Origin: Alviniconcha marisindica
Lineage: Eukaryota > Mollusca > Gastropoda > Provannidae
Assembly: GCA_018857735.1 (NCBI GenBank)
Contig: JABMCL010000970.1
Location: forward strand, 141,001 to 205,000
Reading direction: 5' to 3'
DNA length: 64,000 nucleotides
Part shown: piece by piece, positions 51,101 to 62,791 of the stretch
How positions within the stretch are numbered: position 1 is the stretch's first letter
How the letters are laid out: every line of letters begins with the position of its first letter
The notes under the pieces: model-generated
What the model was told of the DNA's origin: nothing
What the model saw: the letters and a program-made list of their open reading frames with translations, nothing else
The model's database searches: none
Position numbers and translations under genes: made by a program

Positions 51101-53403
51101 GCAACAACCGACAGTCGATAGCTGTTCCGTATGTTGCGGCGCAGCACCGTGTTGGTGGAGATGATGCCCGTGCTAGGGTCGATAGAGAAGCTGTCGACGT
51201 TGCTGCTGAAGCTGTAAGTCACTCGGCCGTATAGTCCTGCGTCCTTGTCAGTGGCTGACACCTGCACCACCTGGATGCCTGCTGGGTCAGTCTCAAAGAC
51301 GTTCACGTGGTAGGAACTCGGGTGGAATTCTGGAATGTTGTCGTTGAGGTCCCTGACCGTCAGGATTATGGTTGCCGTGGATGACAAAGACGGAGAGCCA
51401 CCGTCTGCAGCAATAACCTTGATAGTGTACGTTGACTTCACTTCGCGGTCCAATGACTTTAGTGTTCTCACTCTACCGGAGGTACTGTCCACTTGAAACA
51501 TGCCAGGGTAGACGAGATCAACGTCTGGGTGGATCTGATAGCGAACAGTTCCATTGACTCCGCTATCAAAATCATCAGCCGTCAAAGTTTCAAGATCCTG
51601 ATTTGCCGGTTCATTCTCGTCTAGCTCAACTCTGGTCAGTACCGTTCTGAACCTGGGCGCCATGTCGTTCTCATCCAAGATGTCCACAATCAGTCTCGTA
51701 AAGTTCCTGTAAGGAGTCGCACCGCTGTCGTGGGCAGAGATGTTGAGGACGACCCTATCAGAACTCTCGTAGTCCAGGGAAGCTCTTGTGACGACGAGAC
51801 CTGTAGCATCGTCAATGGTGAACCAAGCGTGGTCGTTGCCAGCCACGATAGTGTAGGTCAGCTGCGAGTTGGGACCCGAGTCTTCGTCCACCGCCTTCAC
51901 GCCAACCACGGAGGAGCCTGGCATGGCCAGTTCTGACATCCTTGTGTGGTACTCCGTTCGCTCAAAGACAGGAGCATGATCGTTGGCGTCGTTGACAATG
52001 ATGATGAGGTATGCCGTCGAGCTGCGGGGAGGTGACCCCATGTCAACCGCCTTCAGGGTCAAGTTGTACCGAGGGATGGTTTCACGGTCCAGTGATCCAT
52101 CTACCTGGATGAAGTTGACGGTGGCCTGGTGGTTTACGGTGATGGTCATCAGCACGAAGTGGCCTGCTTCATTCCCACTCATGATCTCGATTGAGGTTTG
52201 ACCATTCATCCCGCGGTCAGCATCGGTCACACTGATGCTAGCCACTCGTACTCTATCTGCATTTTCATCTATCGTTGCGGCACCGGTCACTGGGTCAGGG
52301 GCCGCAGGGTTAAAGGTGATGATGGGATCATGGTCGTTTTCATCAATGATACTCACAGAGATATAAGCCCTTCCATCAAGCGGGGTTCTGCCCCCGTCCC
52401 TGGCCTCAACCGTGAGGAAACAACTGTTGGGGTCGCACTCTATGCTACCCGCGCTCCTCTGTGACCCACAAGAAGGACGACTGCATTGGAGGGGCGACGT
52501 TAAAGTCTTAATCACACCTGTTCTTTCATCGATCGTGAACTGTCCAGAGGAGTCTATGATGGAATAGAAAATCTCCGCATTATTACCGATGTCACCGTCC
52601 GATGCCTCGACGCGGATGACAGAAGTGCCAACCTTCTCACCTTCCCTGACCTGCGTGACGTACTCACTGGGGTCGAACGTGGGTGGATTGTCGTTGACAT
52701 CCGTGATATCAATACTGAGCTGTAAGTAACCGTAACGCGGGGAGTCGCCGCCATCTTTCGCTGATATGTTGAACTGGTAGAAGTCCTTGATCTCTCTGTC
52801 CAAGCCACCTTCCGTCACAATAAACATGAACGGCGTTTCTTCGCTGGGAGGACTGAGCCTAAACTTGCCGTCCTCGTTTCCCGATACGATTTTGTACTCT
52901 ACAATGGTGCCGTTCAGGTCCTTGTCTGGGTCAATCGCTGTCACCAGGAAGTGTTGCTGTCCAGACTGGGCGTCTTCTTGGAACGACTCGGACACCACGC
53001 TCTCCTTGAACCGGGGGGCGTTGTCGTTGATATCCAGAACAGAGATGGTCACATCAATCGGGTGGAATGATTCAGTAGGGTGGGTACCCTCAATGAACAA
53101 ATCGATGGAATCCGATTGCAGGTTTTCGCGATCTATTCTCACTTTAGTCCTGACCACCCCGCCCTCGTCGAGCTCGAACAGGGGTGACGGTTGTTCCAGC
53201 CTGTAGGTGTATCCGCTTCTGATGGGCAGCGTTCCCACCACCACCCCTTCCGCACTCTCCTCCACTACCGTCATGTCCACCCTGGTGTCCCCGGGGCCCT
53301 GGCCCTGAGCGAACTGGCCCAAGAACAGGAGCAGCAAGATGCATACGGTGTGGCTCAAAGCCCTGGAAGAAGACAGCCCACCCGGCGTCTTCAGGGTGGC
53401 CAT
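48190..53403 (-). CDS. FAT4: FAT4-type giant protocadherin, first coding exon (signal peptide + EC1-EC16)
   Basis: This exon encodes 1738 codons of an atypical cadherin; the Fat family works at the cell surface in planar polarity and Hippo signalling by binding Dachsous. I start at ATG 53401-53403: it has A at -3 and G at +4, an in-frame TGA lies upstream at 53488-53490, and the 16 codons before it begin only with GTG. Residues 1-34 form a signal peptide with an LLLLFL core. EC repeats end near residues 132, 243, 364, 480, 585, 693, 796, 899, 1005, 1110, 1219, 1325, 1431, 1539 and 1643, nearly all with DxNDxxP-type linkers; EC16 is incomplete. FAT4 identity rests on EC order, the ENW motif starting EC9, the GIFPDG motif in EC10 and the calcium-free EC15/EC16 linker (SSTDSGPVF). 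Third codon positions are G/C-rich, unlike the flanks. The exon ends in phase 0 at CAG|GTAAGG. The open frame continues eight codons into the intron before a stop, which is not biological. Confidence 0.95.
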
Positions 53404-54583
53404 TCTGATTCCACGGCCCACCCTTCTCTTCTCTTGCTTTTCCTCTTCCACGCGTCTTGTCAGCTTGCCGTCATTTTGATTACTTGTTCAGTGGTCATCT
53501 CGCGCTGTGCCCCAGGCCCAGCCACACGAGAGGAGAGGTGAAAGAGAAAACAGAAATAATATAGAGAAATTCTCCCTCTCTGTAAGCTTTAACATTTAAG
53601 GACAGCTTACACTCAGTTCAATGCGTCTTAATCACTCGTTTTCTCAGAAGCCTGCAGCAGTTTGCTGTGGCCGACAGTAAGAGTTAGTTATCACCATTCA
53701 CGAAGCACTATGGGGGTTACAATATCCCACAAATCGTGACAGGGACGTTGGTTTGTTTACGTTCCCAGTTCCAGCAATCCTCAGTTCACACACATTATGG
53801 TACTCCACAACTCCGAACACCTCTCTGTACAGTTATCCAGAACTGGCAGTGAAACCGTCTCCGCGTCACCCGTGCTGTAATCCAGAGAGAAGCGAGAGGT
53901 CCAAGCGAGGGGGGGAGAAACTACACGGCTTTTCACACACTCCGGTCCCAGCTAACACTGACAGTCAACACACACGCACACACACACTACACAGAAGCTC
54001 GACGCTTCGCTCTCACAGCGACTCGCCTCCTTTCCAGCGATCGTCTGCTTTCACAGTCACTCGTTCGGCTCATCTTTGGCACTGCTCGGCCAGCCTGGGA
54101 GGTACAAATCCAAGAAAGTTCACAGGTTTTGCCGCCATGGTCACACACATTTAGGTTAGCAGTAGACGGCGACGTTCTCCTCACACCTGAAGAAACAGGT
54201 AGGCAACAGAAACTCTAACGGCCCATGGCCCAAGTCGCGCTCGATCACACGCTTTGGCATATTGAACCGCGTTCAACACAGCGAGGGCAGTGAGGGAAGT
54301 GCTGCTTAATACGGCGTTAGCGTACTCCGACGGGAAATCGGAGACAACTGATACATAGCAACCCTGAATTGCATAGAAACACTGAAGTAGGGGAGCGGTT
54401 TTCGGTTTCTTGGAAATGATTGATGCTGTCCTAAAAACACACAATTATTTGTTACTTTATCCGCACATATCTATACTAAAACCATGATTATTAATAATTT
54501 CTTTCATCAGATATAATTATGTGTAACTTCTGTTGACTTTGGATTTGGTTAATTTACTGGCATAGGACTTGCTTTATGCACAT

Positions 54584-54586
<3 letters not shown>
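53404..54586 (-). other. 5' flank / 5' untranslated region of FAT4
   Basis: Sequence immediately upstream of the FAT4 start codon on the minus strand, moderately GC-rich to about 54.2 kb. An acceptor-like pyrimidine tract ending in CACAG near 53504 could mark the start of the coding exon's 5' UTR. I see no convincing TATA or CCAAT box close to the ATG, so transcription may start further upstream with a spliced leader exon. Confidence 0.4.
54187..54430 (-). other. Possible 5' leader exon upstream of FAT4 (speculative)
   Basis: A 244-nt segment preceded by a pyrimidine-rich acceptor (GTGTTTTTAG) and followed by CAG|GTGTGA on the FAT4 strand. One frame is open across it, but the peptide matches nothing I know. 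It is positioned as a 5' non-coding exon would be, 0.8 kb before the FAT4 start codon. An open frame of this length can arise by chance. Confidence 0.15.

Positions 54587-54668
<82 letters not shown>
54587..54668. repeat. (CT)n microsatellite
   Basis: About 40 CT units. Confidence 0.97.
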
Positions 54669-54671
<3 letters not shown>

Positions 54672-54758
54672 GTCTTTCTTTTTGTGTGTGCATTGTTTTC
54701 TTATGATGGGGTTTACAATGTTGCTGACAGGTATCTGTTGTTGTTAATTTATTTGTTT

Positions 54759-55298
<540 letters not shown>

Positions 55299-55859
55299 CA
55301 TGCTGCTTTGCAATGAAAGCGAAAGGAAACTCGTTTACTGATGTTGCACTTTGGTGTGACTCTGTCTCCGTAAATTGTGATTAACAATACTTTTTGCAGT
55401 CACAGGAACAGTGGCACGAAAGGTGGCCAAATGTGTCTGGGATCTTTATTTTCCTTTCAAAATAATTGAATAGCATATTTAATTTATACACATAAGTATT
55501 GTACTTCGTTCACTGATTGCCAAGGATACGTCTAGTTTAAGCTCACTTCACAGTGGAACTTTATGCCGACACAAGGAAAGATAATTCCAGTGTAAACACA
55601 ATTTATAAATTGTGTTACTCGTTGTTCTTCTTCTTCTCGATCGCCGCTACACTGAGAGTCCAGTCTGCAAGATTGATGTAATGTTACTCGCTGTTAATGT
55701 GCAAGCCAACATTCTGGAGCGGGAAGTCCAAATCTAGCATCAAAGCACGACTGTATTACTTACTCATTGAGAACAATTCAAACATGAACACTGGCCAACC
55801 GAGGTGCACATACCCCTAAACCACCTTTCCTTTCGCAGTGCACGCCAAAGTCCTCTTCG

Positions 55860-56010
55860 TGACGTAAACAAACCCCGCCCCCTTCCGCATCTCGACAGGG
55901 CAGCGAACCAATGAGTGCGCGGCGCGGCACCTGCACAGTGGCAAGCGACGAGAACAACCGAGTCGCTTCGGTGCGCACGGGAGTGTCGAGGGAGAGAGGA
56001 TCAACTTCGT
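55860..56010. promoter_or_regulatory. CpG-rich promoter-like region upstream of FAT4
   Basis: A locally GC- and CpG-rich block containing a GC box (CCCCGCCCC, 55873-55881) and a CCAAT box (about 55908-55912). It lies 2.5 kb upstream of the FAT4 coding start. Both strands carry open frames here, neither recognisable. It could be the FAT4 promoter (with a leader exon) or a divergent promoter; direction is not clear from sequence. Confidence 0.3.
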
Positions 56011-56719
56011 CTCGGCAAACACTGATCACCGATACAACGAAAGAGTCAAACAAATCGTCTTCCAAGAGTGCTTGTAGGGAAATTGGAGAGAATCCTGTCC
56101 TCTCTTCTAGTTTACGAAAAAAACCAGAGACTTCACTGGCTGAACCGCCATGTTTGTGCCCCCTCCCTCCCAAAGAGAGACACTGACTAAAAAGCCGACG
56201 AAGTAACCATCTAGTGACCGCACGACCTGCCGGCCGTAAAAACAATCAACCCCTCCCTGTGGCTGTGTTGGACATTAGTGGCCGTGGCTACTAGCGTTCG
56301 ATCAGATCGGTCGATTGTTGGTGTAAATCCCAAATGCGCGCTGTTATCTATTGCCGTAAGGGAACCGCAGGCTCTCAAGCGGTAAATTTTATTCTTGGTG
56401 GTAATTTCGCCTCCTCCGCTAGAGAACTCTCGAAGCGACTAAGCCTACGTTTGGCCTTGCAGGCTGTTTTGGGCTATACATTTTCAGCTCTTTTTCTCTT
56501 TTCTCTTCTCTTCTTTTTGTAGCAGTAGTTCACGCTTCACTGCAAAACAGTGACTACCGCTGTTGTTGCTGTAGTTTTTCTGTGTCAAAGCGGCCACAAA
56601 CTTACCCGAGTCACCTCTCAGTTCTGTAACCCGCAACGCAAGTCTCAAGGCGACTTTGTCGAGAAAATAGCAGGCCTAATGGTAGTAATTTAGTCTTCTA
56701 TGTGCTATTTCTCCGCTGG

Positions 56720-56835
56720 AGCCCATAGTCCAGTAAAACTTATACCCCCCCCCCCCCACCCACCCCACCTCCTCAGTGGGATCTCAGTCCCCGCCACTAC
56801 CTCTTCCGGGACAACTCGGCGTTTAACCAACCAAT
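56720..56835 (+). mobile_element. SINE fragment with type II tail
   Basis: It carries GGGATCTCAGTCCCCGCCA and a tail ending CTCGGCGTTTAACCAA, matching the end of the 36.0-kb copy. A C-run sits where the C/T-rich spacer lies in other copies. Confidence 0.65.
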
Positions 56836-56861
56836 GTGACCATCTGAGCACTCCGGTTCGT

Positions 56862-56935
56862 TCAGTGTTGCTTTACGCCCACAGAGACCGTACGGACTAT
56901 TAGGGACGGGGAGCCCAGGACGGCCACCTCTTCTT
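56862..56935 (-). mobile_element. SINE 3' fragment with type I tail
   Basis: On the minus strand it reads GGTGGCCGTCCTGGGCT, then CCGTCCCTAATAGTCCGTAC and GTGGGCGTAAAGCAAC, matching the tail of the 42.6-kb element and of the 19.85-kb fragment. It sits head-to-head with the type II fragment just to its left. Confidence 0.65.
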
Positions 56936-57294
56936 TCTCACAGCTCAGCCTGACCTCTGACTGAGCACTCTAAATCCTGTACCACCATCTGCTTTTTTGT
57001 GTAACACCTGTGTGGCCGCCCTCTCCTCCTGCAGCCACAGTGTAACTAGGTGTTCTTCCTGCTGAAGCCTACCACTCCAGAGATTCAATGTCAGTGGCGG
57101 CAACGTCAAAGATGTTCACACCTGTCTGTCGGAAGTGGGCAGGTCACCGCCAGTAAGATGGGCAATTCTTACACACAAAGCCCCACGTTCGCTCAGGTAG
57201 AGGGCAGCTGGAGAAGACGGACGTTTCTCATGGACATTTGTACGTACAGCCTTTGTTCGAAATACTCTCACCTTTTCAAGGAATGTTTCCATTA

Positions 57295-57684
<390 letters not shown>

Positions 57685-59656
57685 GTTGTTGGTGGTGATG
57701 GTTGTGGTGGTGATAGTGTGTCATACGGATAGCATTTGCGTGACAGAGCGCATTTGTTGTAATTGTGATTTTGATGAGAATACTAGATTATCATCATATT
57801 GTTGGAGTTTCATTATTATTATGAGGTGGTCTCTTGAGTGAGTTTCTATGAGATTGCCTGCCCTATTTTTGGCACGCATTTAGGGTTTTGTATGTAAGAT
57901 GAGGGGCACTGGAATTAGTAGTGGTAGTAGTAATGTGGTTATCATTATCCCCATTGTATAAAAAGTACAAATTGATACATGTATCTTTGATACACGATCC
58001 GGCGGAATGGCCTTTTTATAGATGCAATTTTGTCACGGACAATCCACAAAACGACAGTTCAGCTTATTATAGGCTAGGCCTATAGCGAAATGGGTAGCCT
58101 ACGTAGATTAGTGTGTGAGACATTTGCATGCTGTTACTGTTGGTGTTGTTTTGGTTTTGTTGTTGTTGTTTCAGATTTCTTTTGACTTACTTAAAAGCAT
58201 TCTGATTTGAAATTTTTGTAATTTGTCGCTGTTACATTCATGTATTGTTGTTCTTGCTGCTGTTGCTGTGTAGCCGGGTTTTGTTGTTGCATTGGTGTTG
58301 TCAGTGTCTCCGTTTTTCCAAGTTTGTTGTGTTCGTATGTGTTTGTATGTGTAGTGTCAGTGTATGTATTTATATGTGTTTTGTAGGTGGGGAAGGGAGG
58401 CGAATGTGTGCGTACATGCGTGTATGTATGTGTGTTGTTTTGTCTTCTTTTGCATTCTTTCAATTTATCAGGAATTGTTATTTTGACATTATCACTCACA
58501 ATCCTTTGCATTCCAACACGCCCACATCTACACCCACGAGCACTACGTTACAGCGAGTGGCGTGCCTAATCACACGTCCAGAGCATGAGACAACAATCGT
58601 GTTATCTTTTCTCCCCAGCCTATTGTTCTTGCCTGCAGAAAACGAGCCACCACCGCCATTGACGATGACAGGGGACAGCACTCCCCCATTGTCCGTAATC
58701 GCCTCACGACAAAGACCGATGAAGGCACGTCGTTTGGCTGATTACATGCACGCCATATTCCGCTATTGCAACCTGTATAAGTGGAACCTTCAATGATAAT
58801 CGATAGAGCAGCCGCTTAAAAACCAATAGAAAAGTTCACCAAGATCCAGATCTGTTGAAGCAGAAGAGTATCAAATAAATCATCACTTAATTTTCCCTTT
58901 TTGTTTGTTTGTTGTTTGTTTATAGATTTTGTTGTTTGTTCGTTGTTGTTGTTGTTGTTTTGTATATTACGCTCTTTGTTTGGAAGGGACTGTGTCTGGT
59001 CTAGGTGGAATATCATTTTTGGCCTGTTCTTTTGACTGGACTGTTCATTGTGCAAGAAGTGCCGGTATTTTTCTTCTGATTTTGAGCCGCAACTCGCATT
59101 TCATTTGTGATTTTTCGACTCTAAAGAGGCAACCCCAAACTCCACGCGAAGTAACCAATGGTGATATCAATGATGAATATAGATTTAACTTGATGTTTAT
59201 GTTTTGATGTTCCTTGTTTTATATTCTTCGCTTCAAAATAGACTGGCTAGATGTTTTGAATTAAGCTGCGGTTGATGACTGATGTCTTTTGGATATCAGA
59301 TTCCTCAGACATCGCCGGATTTCAGAATAGCGGGATTTTCAGAGATTGATCTAGTTTTTCCGCGGGAAGGGGGGTGGGGGTTAAAGATTTTCACACCAGA
59401 ACGAAGTAGCTTCCATGCAGATTCGGTTATGTGTACACAGCTTTGCTCATTTTAGAGTTTTAAAAGCTCATTTAAATTTGTTTCTAAACTAGACATGCCT
59501 TTCCCTAATATAAAATGTGTTTTGTTCATGCTGATTCCTACTGAAAGTTGTATTGAAGAGTTTCTGAGAGAGCTGTGTCAAACCAGAAACTTTTCGTTAT
59601 GAGAGATTTGCTGCATGTTAAACTACGTGAAAACTGGGTTTCAAGCAGGATCCTTT

Positions 59657-59695
<39 letters not shown>

Positions 59696-59746
59696 TCTTC
59701 TTCTTCTTCTTCTTCTTCTTCTTCTTCTTCTTCTTCTTCTTCTTCT
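59657..59746. repeat. (GTT)n joined to (CTT)n
   Basis: About 12 GTT units then about 17 CTT units. Confidence 0.97.
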
Positions 59747-59764
59747 TGCTTCATTCGTCCACTG

Positions 59765-59815
59765 CGTGAAATTTGGGTCGCCTTACCTAAGTTGGGCTTC
59801 AGCAACCGCAAGAGA
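59765..59815 (+). repeat. Dispersed repeat copy (GGTCGCCTTACC family)
   Basis: GAAATTTGGGTCGCCTTACC followed by GTTGGGCTTCAGCAACC matches the copy at 36.7 kb. It directly follows a (CTT)n array. Confidence 0.5.
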
Positions 59816-59979
59816 CGAATCACAGGTTTATATTTCTCATCCACCGTTTGTGCCACACGTCGTCATTTTTGGAAAAGGAATGAAACAAAACTGACGTTAA
59901 ATGAACCTAGGAGGCAGACAAGTATAATTTCTGGCAATGGCCGAAGCTTTTAAGTTTTTTAAAGTTTTTGTATGGTCTA

Positions 59980-60180
59980 CTGAGTCTCTAGATCTAGTTC
60001 TAGTAGGTAAGTGAACATTGCTGCCCATCTTAATGCAGGGGTCTTTCTGGTGGTGACAGTGTAGCGATAGGTATATAATCCCCCCCCACCCCTTCTCGCC
60101 ATCCCTAATAAGCCTTATGGTTTCTGTGGATGTTAAGCACCATGTTCACTTACCTGCTAGAACTAGATCTAGAGACTGAG
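59980..60180. repeat. 201-bp inverted repeat (38-bp arms) around a SINE fragment
   Basis: The left arm is 59980-60017 and the right arm 60143-60180; the reverse complement of one matches the other at 36 of 38 bases. The 125-bp loop is the SINE fragment. I see no target-site duplication outside the arms. Confidence 0.9.
60018..60142 (+). mobile_element. SINE 3' half inside a fold-back
   Basis: It carries GCTGCCCATCTTAATGCAG, TGGTGGTGACAGTGTAGCG, a C-run, CCATCCCTAATAAGCC and TGTGGATGTTAAGCACC, the body and type I tail of the 42.6-kb SINE. It forms the loop between two inverted 38-bp arms. Confidence 0.75.
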
Positions 60181-60311
60181 AAGAGAAGAGGGGATTTCAA
60201 GTTTCATGTTCTACTGTTCCTGAGGGGAGGGGGGGGGGGGGAGTGAAGAAAAAGAACAATCTGGATGTTTTCATCATTTCATAATACCATCACATCCTTA
60301 CAGCGCTGTGC

Positions 60312-60440
60312 TCCAGCTTTTTTGTTTTTGATTTGATGACTTGTGTCTTGAACTGGTGCAAAATAATTTTGAATGTGTGATTCGTCCTGAAATTACCCTA
60401 TGCGGTTGACGGGACGTTAAATTTGATATTCAAGAACTAC
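60312..60440 (+). mobile_element. SINE/tail repeat, GGTTGACTGGACGT family
   Basis: It has the same block order as the 23.9-kb copy: TTGATGACTTGTGTCTTGAA, TGTGATTCGTCCTGA, TGCGGTTGACGGGACGTTAA. Confidence 0.65.
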
Positions 60441-61139
60441 TAGAAACTAACTAGCTTTGTTACACCCATGTTCGCTTTCTCCTCATTACTGGGACTGACC
60501 CTGCGCTACCCTTTCGACTGGTTTGCAATTAGCTCTCTCGGGCACTCCCGTATTTCATAATATGCCTTGCTAAAACCAATTAGCTCGCTTTCTTCTTTCA
60601 ATTCCCATCTCCAGTTAACCCCTGTGTTCTAACATCGGCGTCTGTGTGTCGCTCCCAAGACTTTTTTTCTGGTTGTCATGGTGATGGTTGACTCCTGCCA
60701 TGCCAAGGGCGCGGCACTACTCGTGACATGCGCTCTCGCCGCGTGGGGGCGCCCCGCGAGAGAATTTTGCCGCCATTATTTCCAGCCTTGATCTTCTGCC
60801 GTGTGGAGCTTTGCTTGATGGGAAAAAAAACTCCTCGCAGTCTTTCGCGTTTCGGGCGTAAAAAAAAATACCCTTGGTGTCTATGATTGATCTGGCAGTA
60901 CACCGAGGGTCTAATTAAATAGAGTCTGATGGTGTGCTTGAGAACTGTGCGAAAGACTACTGCTAATCCGGACGGAAGGCTGTCAGTTGATAGGTCGGGT
61001 TGAGTACGGTGAAGGACTGAGACCCACGCGGCACACTTAAACTGATTTGGCTAATGATTTAGCGAATAGCGTTGCTGCTCAGTTTGAATCCTGATAATGA
61101 TGTCACATCCGTCTGAGAATGATTGGACATGATTTTGAG

Positions 61140-61290
61140 CGCATGTGTGTGTTTGTGTAAATGTATGTGTAGTGTCAGTGTATGTGTGTCAGTGTGCGCG
61201 AGTGTATGCGTGCGTGAGACGGAGGTGAGTGCGTGCGTGCGTGCGTGCGTACGTGCGTGCGTGTGCGCGCGCGTACATGTGTGTGTCAGT
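61140..61290. repeat. Irregular GT/GTGC-rich tract
   Basis: Degenerate GTGT and GTGC steps. Confidence 0.8.
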
Positions 61291-61600
61291 GTGCTTTGTT
61301 GTTGGTTGTTGTTTTTCCCCGTACATTTATCGCTGCACAGCCTCACTCAGTTCAAGTGATCACAAACGTTTAAGTATGTTTTAGTAATACAGTAACCTTC
61401 TGCCAGTGTTGTCTTTCGCTCTTTGTTTTCTTACTTCCTGATTGTTCCTCTTTCTGATACTATACTATTTCAACGTTACTGCCCCCCTCCCCCCCCCCAC
61501 ACACACTGGCACCCCCCGCCCCTCACCGGCGGTTTCCCGTTATCCTCCCGGCGTGAAGACTGAAAATAATTATGATGGCATTTCGCCGCTTGAATGTATT

Positions 61601-61687
61601 AATTCTTCTTCTTCTTCTTCTTCTTCTTCTTCTTCTTCTTCTTCTTCTTCTTCTTCTTCTTCTTCTTCCACCTCCTCCTCTTCTTCT

Positions 61688-61719
<32 letters not shown>

Positions 61720-62100
61720 TTCTTGTTCTTTTTCTTCTTTTTCTTCTTCTTCTTCTTCTTCCGTTCTGATGTGCCATGAGTGGTTGCCGGGATGTTAAAA
61801 TGCAGGAACTGACTTCTTTTCTTCTTCTTCATTTCTTTCTTTCCTTCCTTCCTTCCCGGCTGCTCAGTTTCTTCCTTTCTTTCCTTCTTCTTTCTTCTCC
61901 GTTCCGTTCTTTCTTCCATTCTTTCATCCCCCCCCCCCCACCCCCCACCCCCCCACGTTTTTCTTTACTTCTTTCACACTCTTTCCCTTTCCAATTCGCC
62001 CTTGATATAATAGTCCTGGTTGACTGGGAGTATAAAAAAAAGTTCCTTCCTTCCTTTCCTTTCCTTCCTTCCTCTTCCCATTTCTTCTTTCATCGCAGTA
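61601..62100. repeat. Long polypyrimidine region: (CTT)n and CT/CCTT tracts
   Basis: CTT array 61601-61668, C/T-only sequence to about 61760, a SINE-tail scrap, then CTTT/CCTT tracts and a C-run near 61928. Confidence 0.9.
61767..61812 (+). mobile_element. SINE tail fragment between pyrimidine tracts
   Basis: The GTGGTTGCCGGGATGTTAAA core with CCATGAG upstream resembles the same tail family. It sits exactly between two CTT/CT-rich expansions. Confidence 0.4.
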
Positions 62101-62459
62101 GCTCCTCTTTTACTTCGCTGTCATCGAGGGCACACCCGGCCTTGACTAGTCGTTGGCAGAGGCGCTCAATGAAGAAGCCGTAGCATGAGCAATAACTCAC
62201 ATCTCTCAACACAAGGGATCAATAGAAAAGCGGGCGAAAAGAGCAGCAATCTGAAATGAGAATCTTGATGTACGGCCAGTTCACGACTAGACCTTATCCT
62301 TTCCCTTCGCCACGTCACGTCTCTGGCAGTCGGTCCATGTCTCCGTCACTAGTCAGTGCACTGCAATTATTCTCGCTTTTTAATTGGTGATGACAAGGCA
62401 TGTACGCGCACGCCTGTGCGAGGATGCTCGTTGCACGTACTCACACTCGCATACAGAAT

Positions 62460-62517
62460 CGCATGCACTTTCGTACGCACGCACGAATGCACGTATGCAC
62501 GCCCATGCGCATGCGCA

Positions 62518-62594
<77 letters not shown>

Positions 62595-62648
62595 TCGCAT
62601 GGACATTCGTACGCACAAACACACACACACACGTATACACGCGCGCGC

Positions 62649-62720
<72 letters not shown>

Positions 62721-62791
62721 CGCACGTGTTTGTGAGTATGTATGTGTGCGTGCGTGCGTGCGTGCGTGCGTGCGTGTGTGTGTGTGTGTGT
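62460..62791. repeat. (CA)n, GC-steps, (CA)n, (GTGC)n, (GT)n composite
   Basis: CA 62527-62590 and 62651-62718, then GTGC/GT 62741-62791; CA and GT arrays face each other and could pair. Confidence 0.95.

Noticed and set aside
54181..54444. 87-codon minus-strand open frame as a protein gene
   Set aside because: The product is unrecognised and the start is unclear. I keep the segment only as a speculative leader exon.
55778..56245. 155-codon minus-strand open frame in the CpG-rich block
   Set aside because: It begins with TTG and has no internal methionine. The nearby ATG in good context (about 56153) is in another frame and stops after 14 codons. GC-rich promoter sequence gives open frames by chance.
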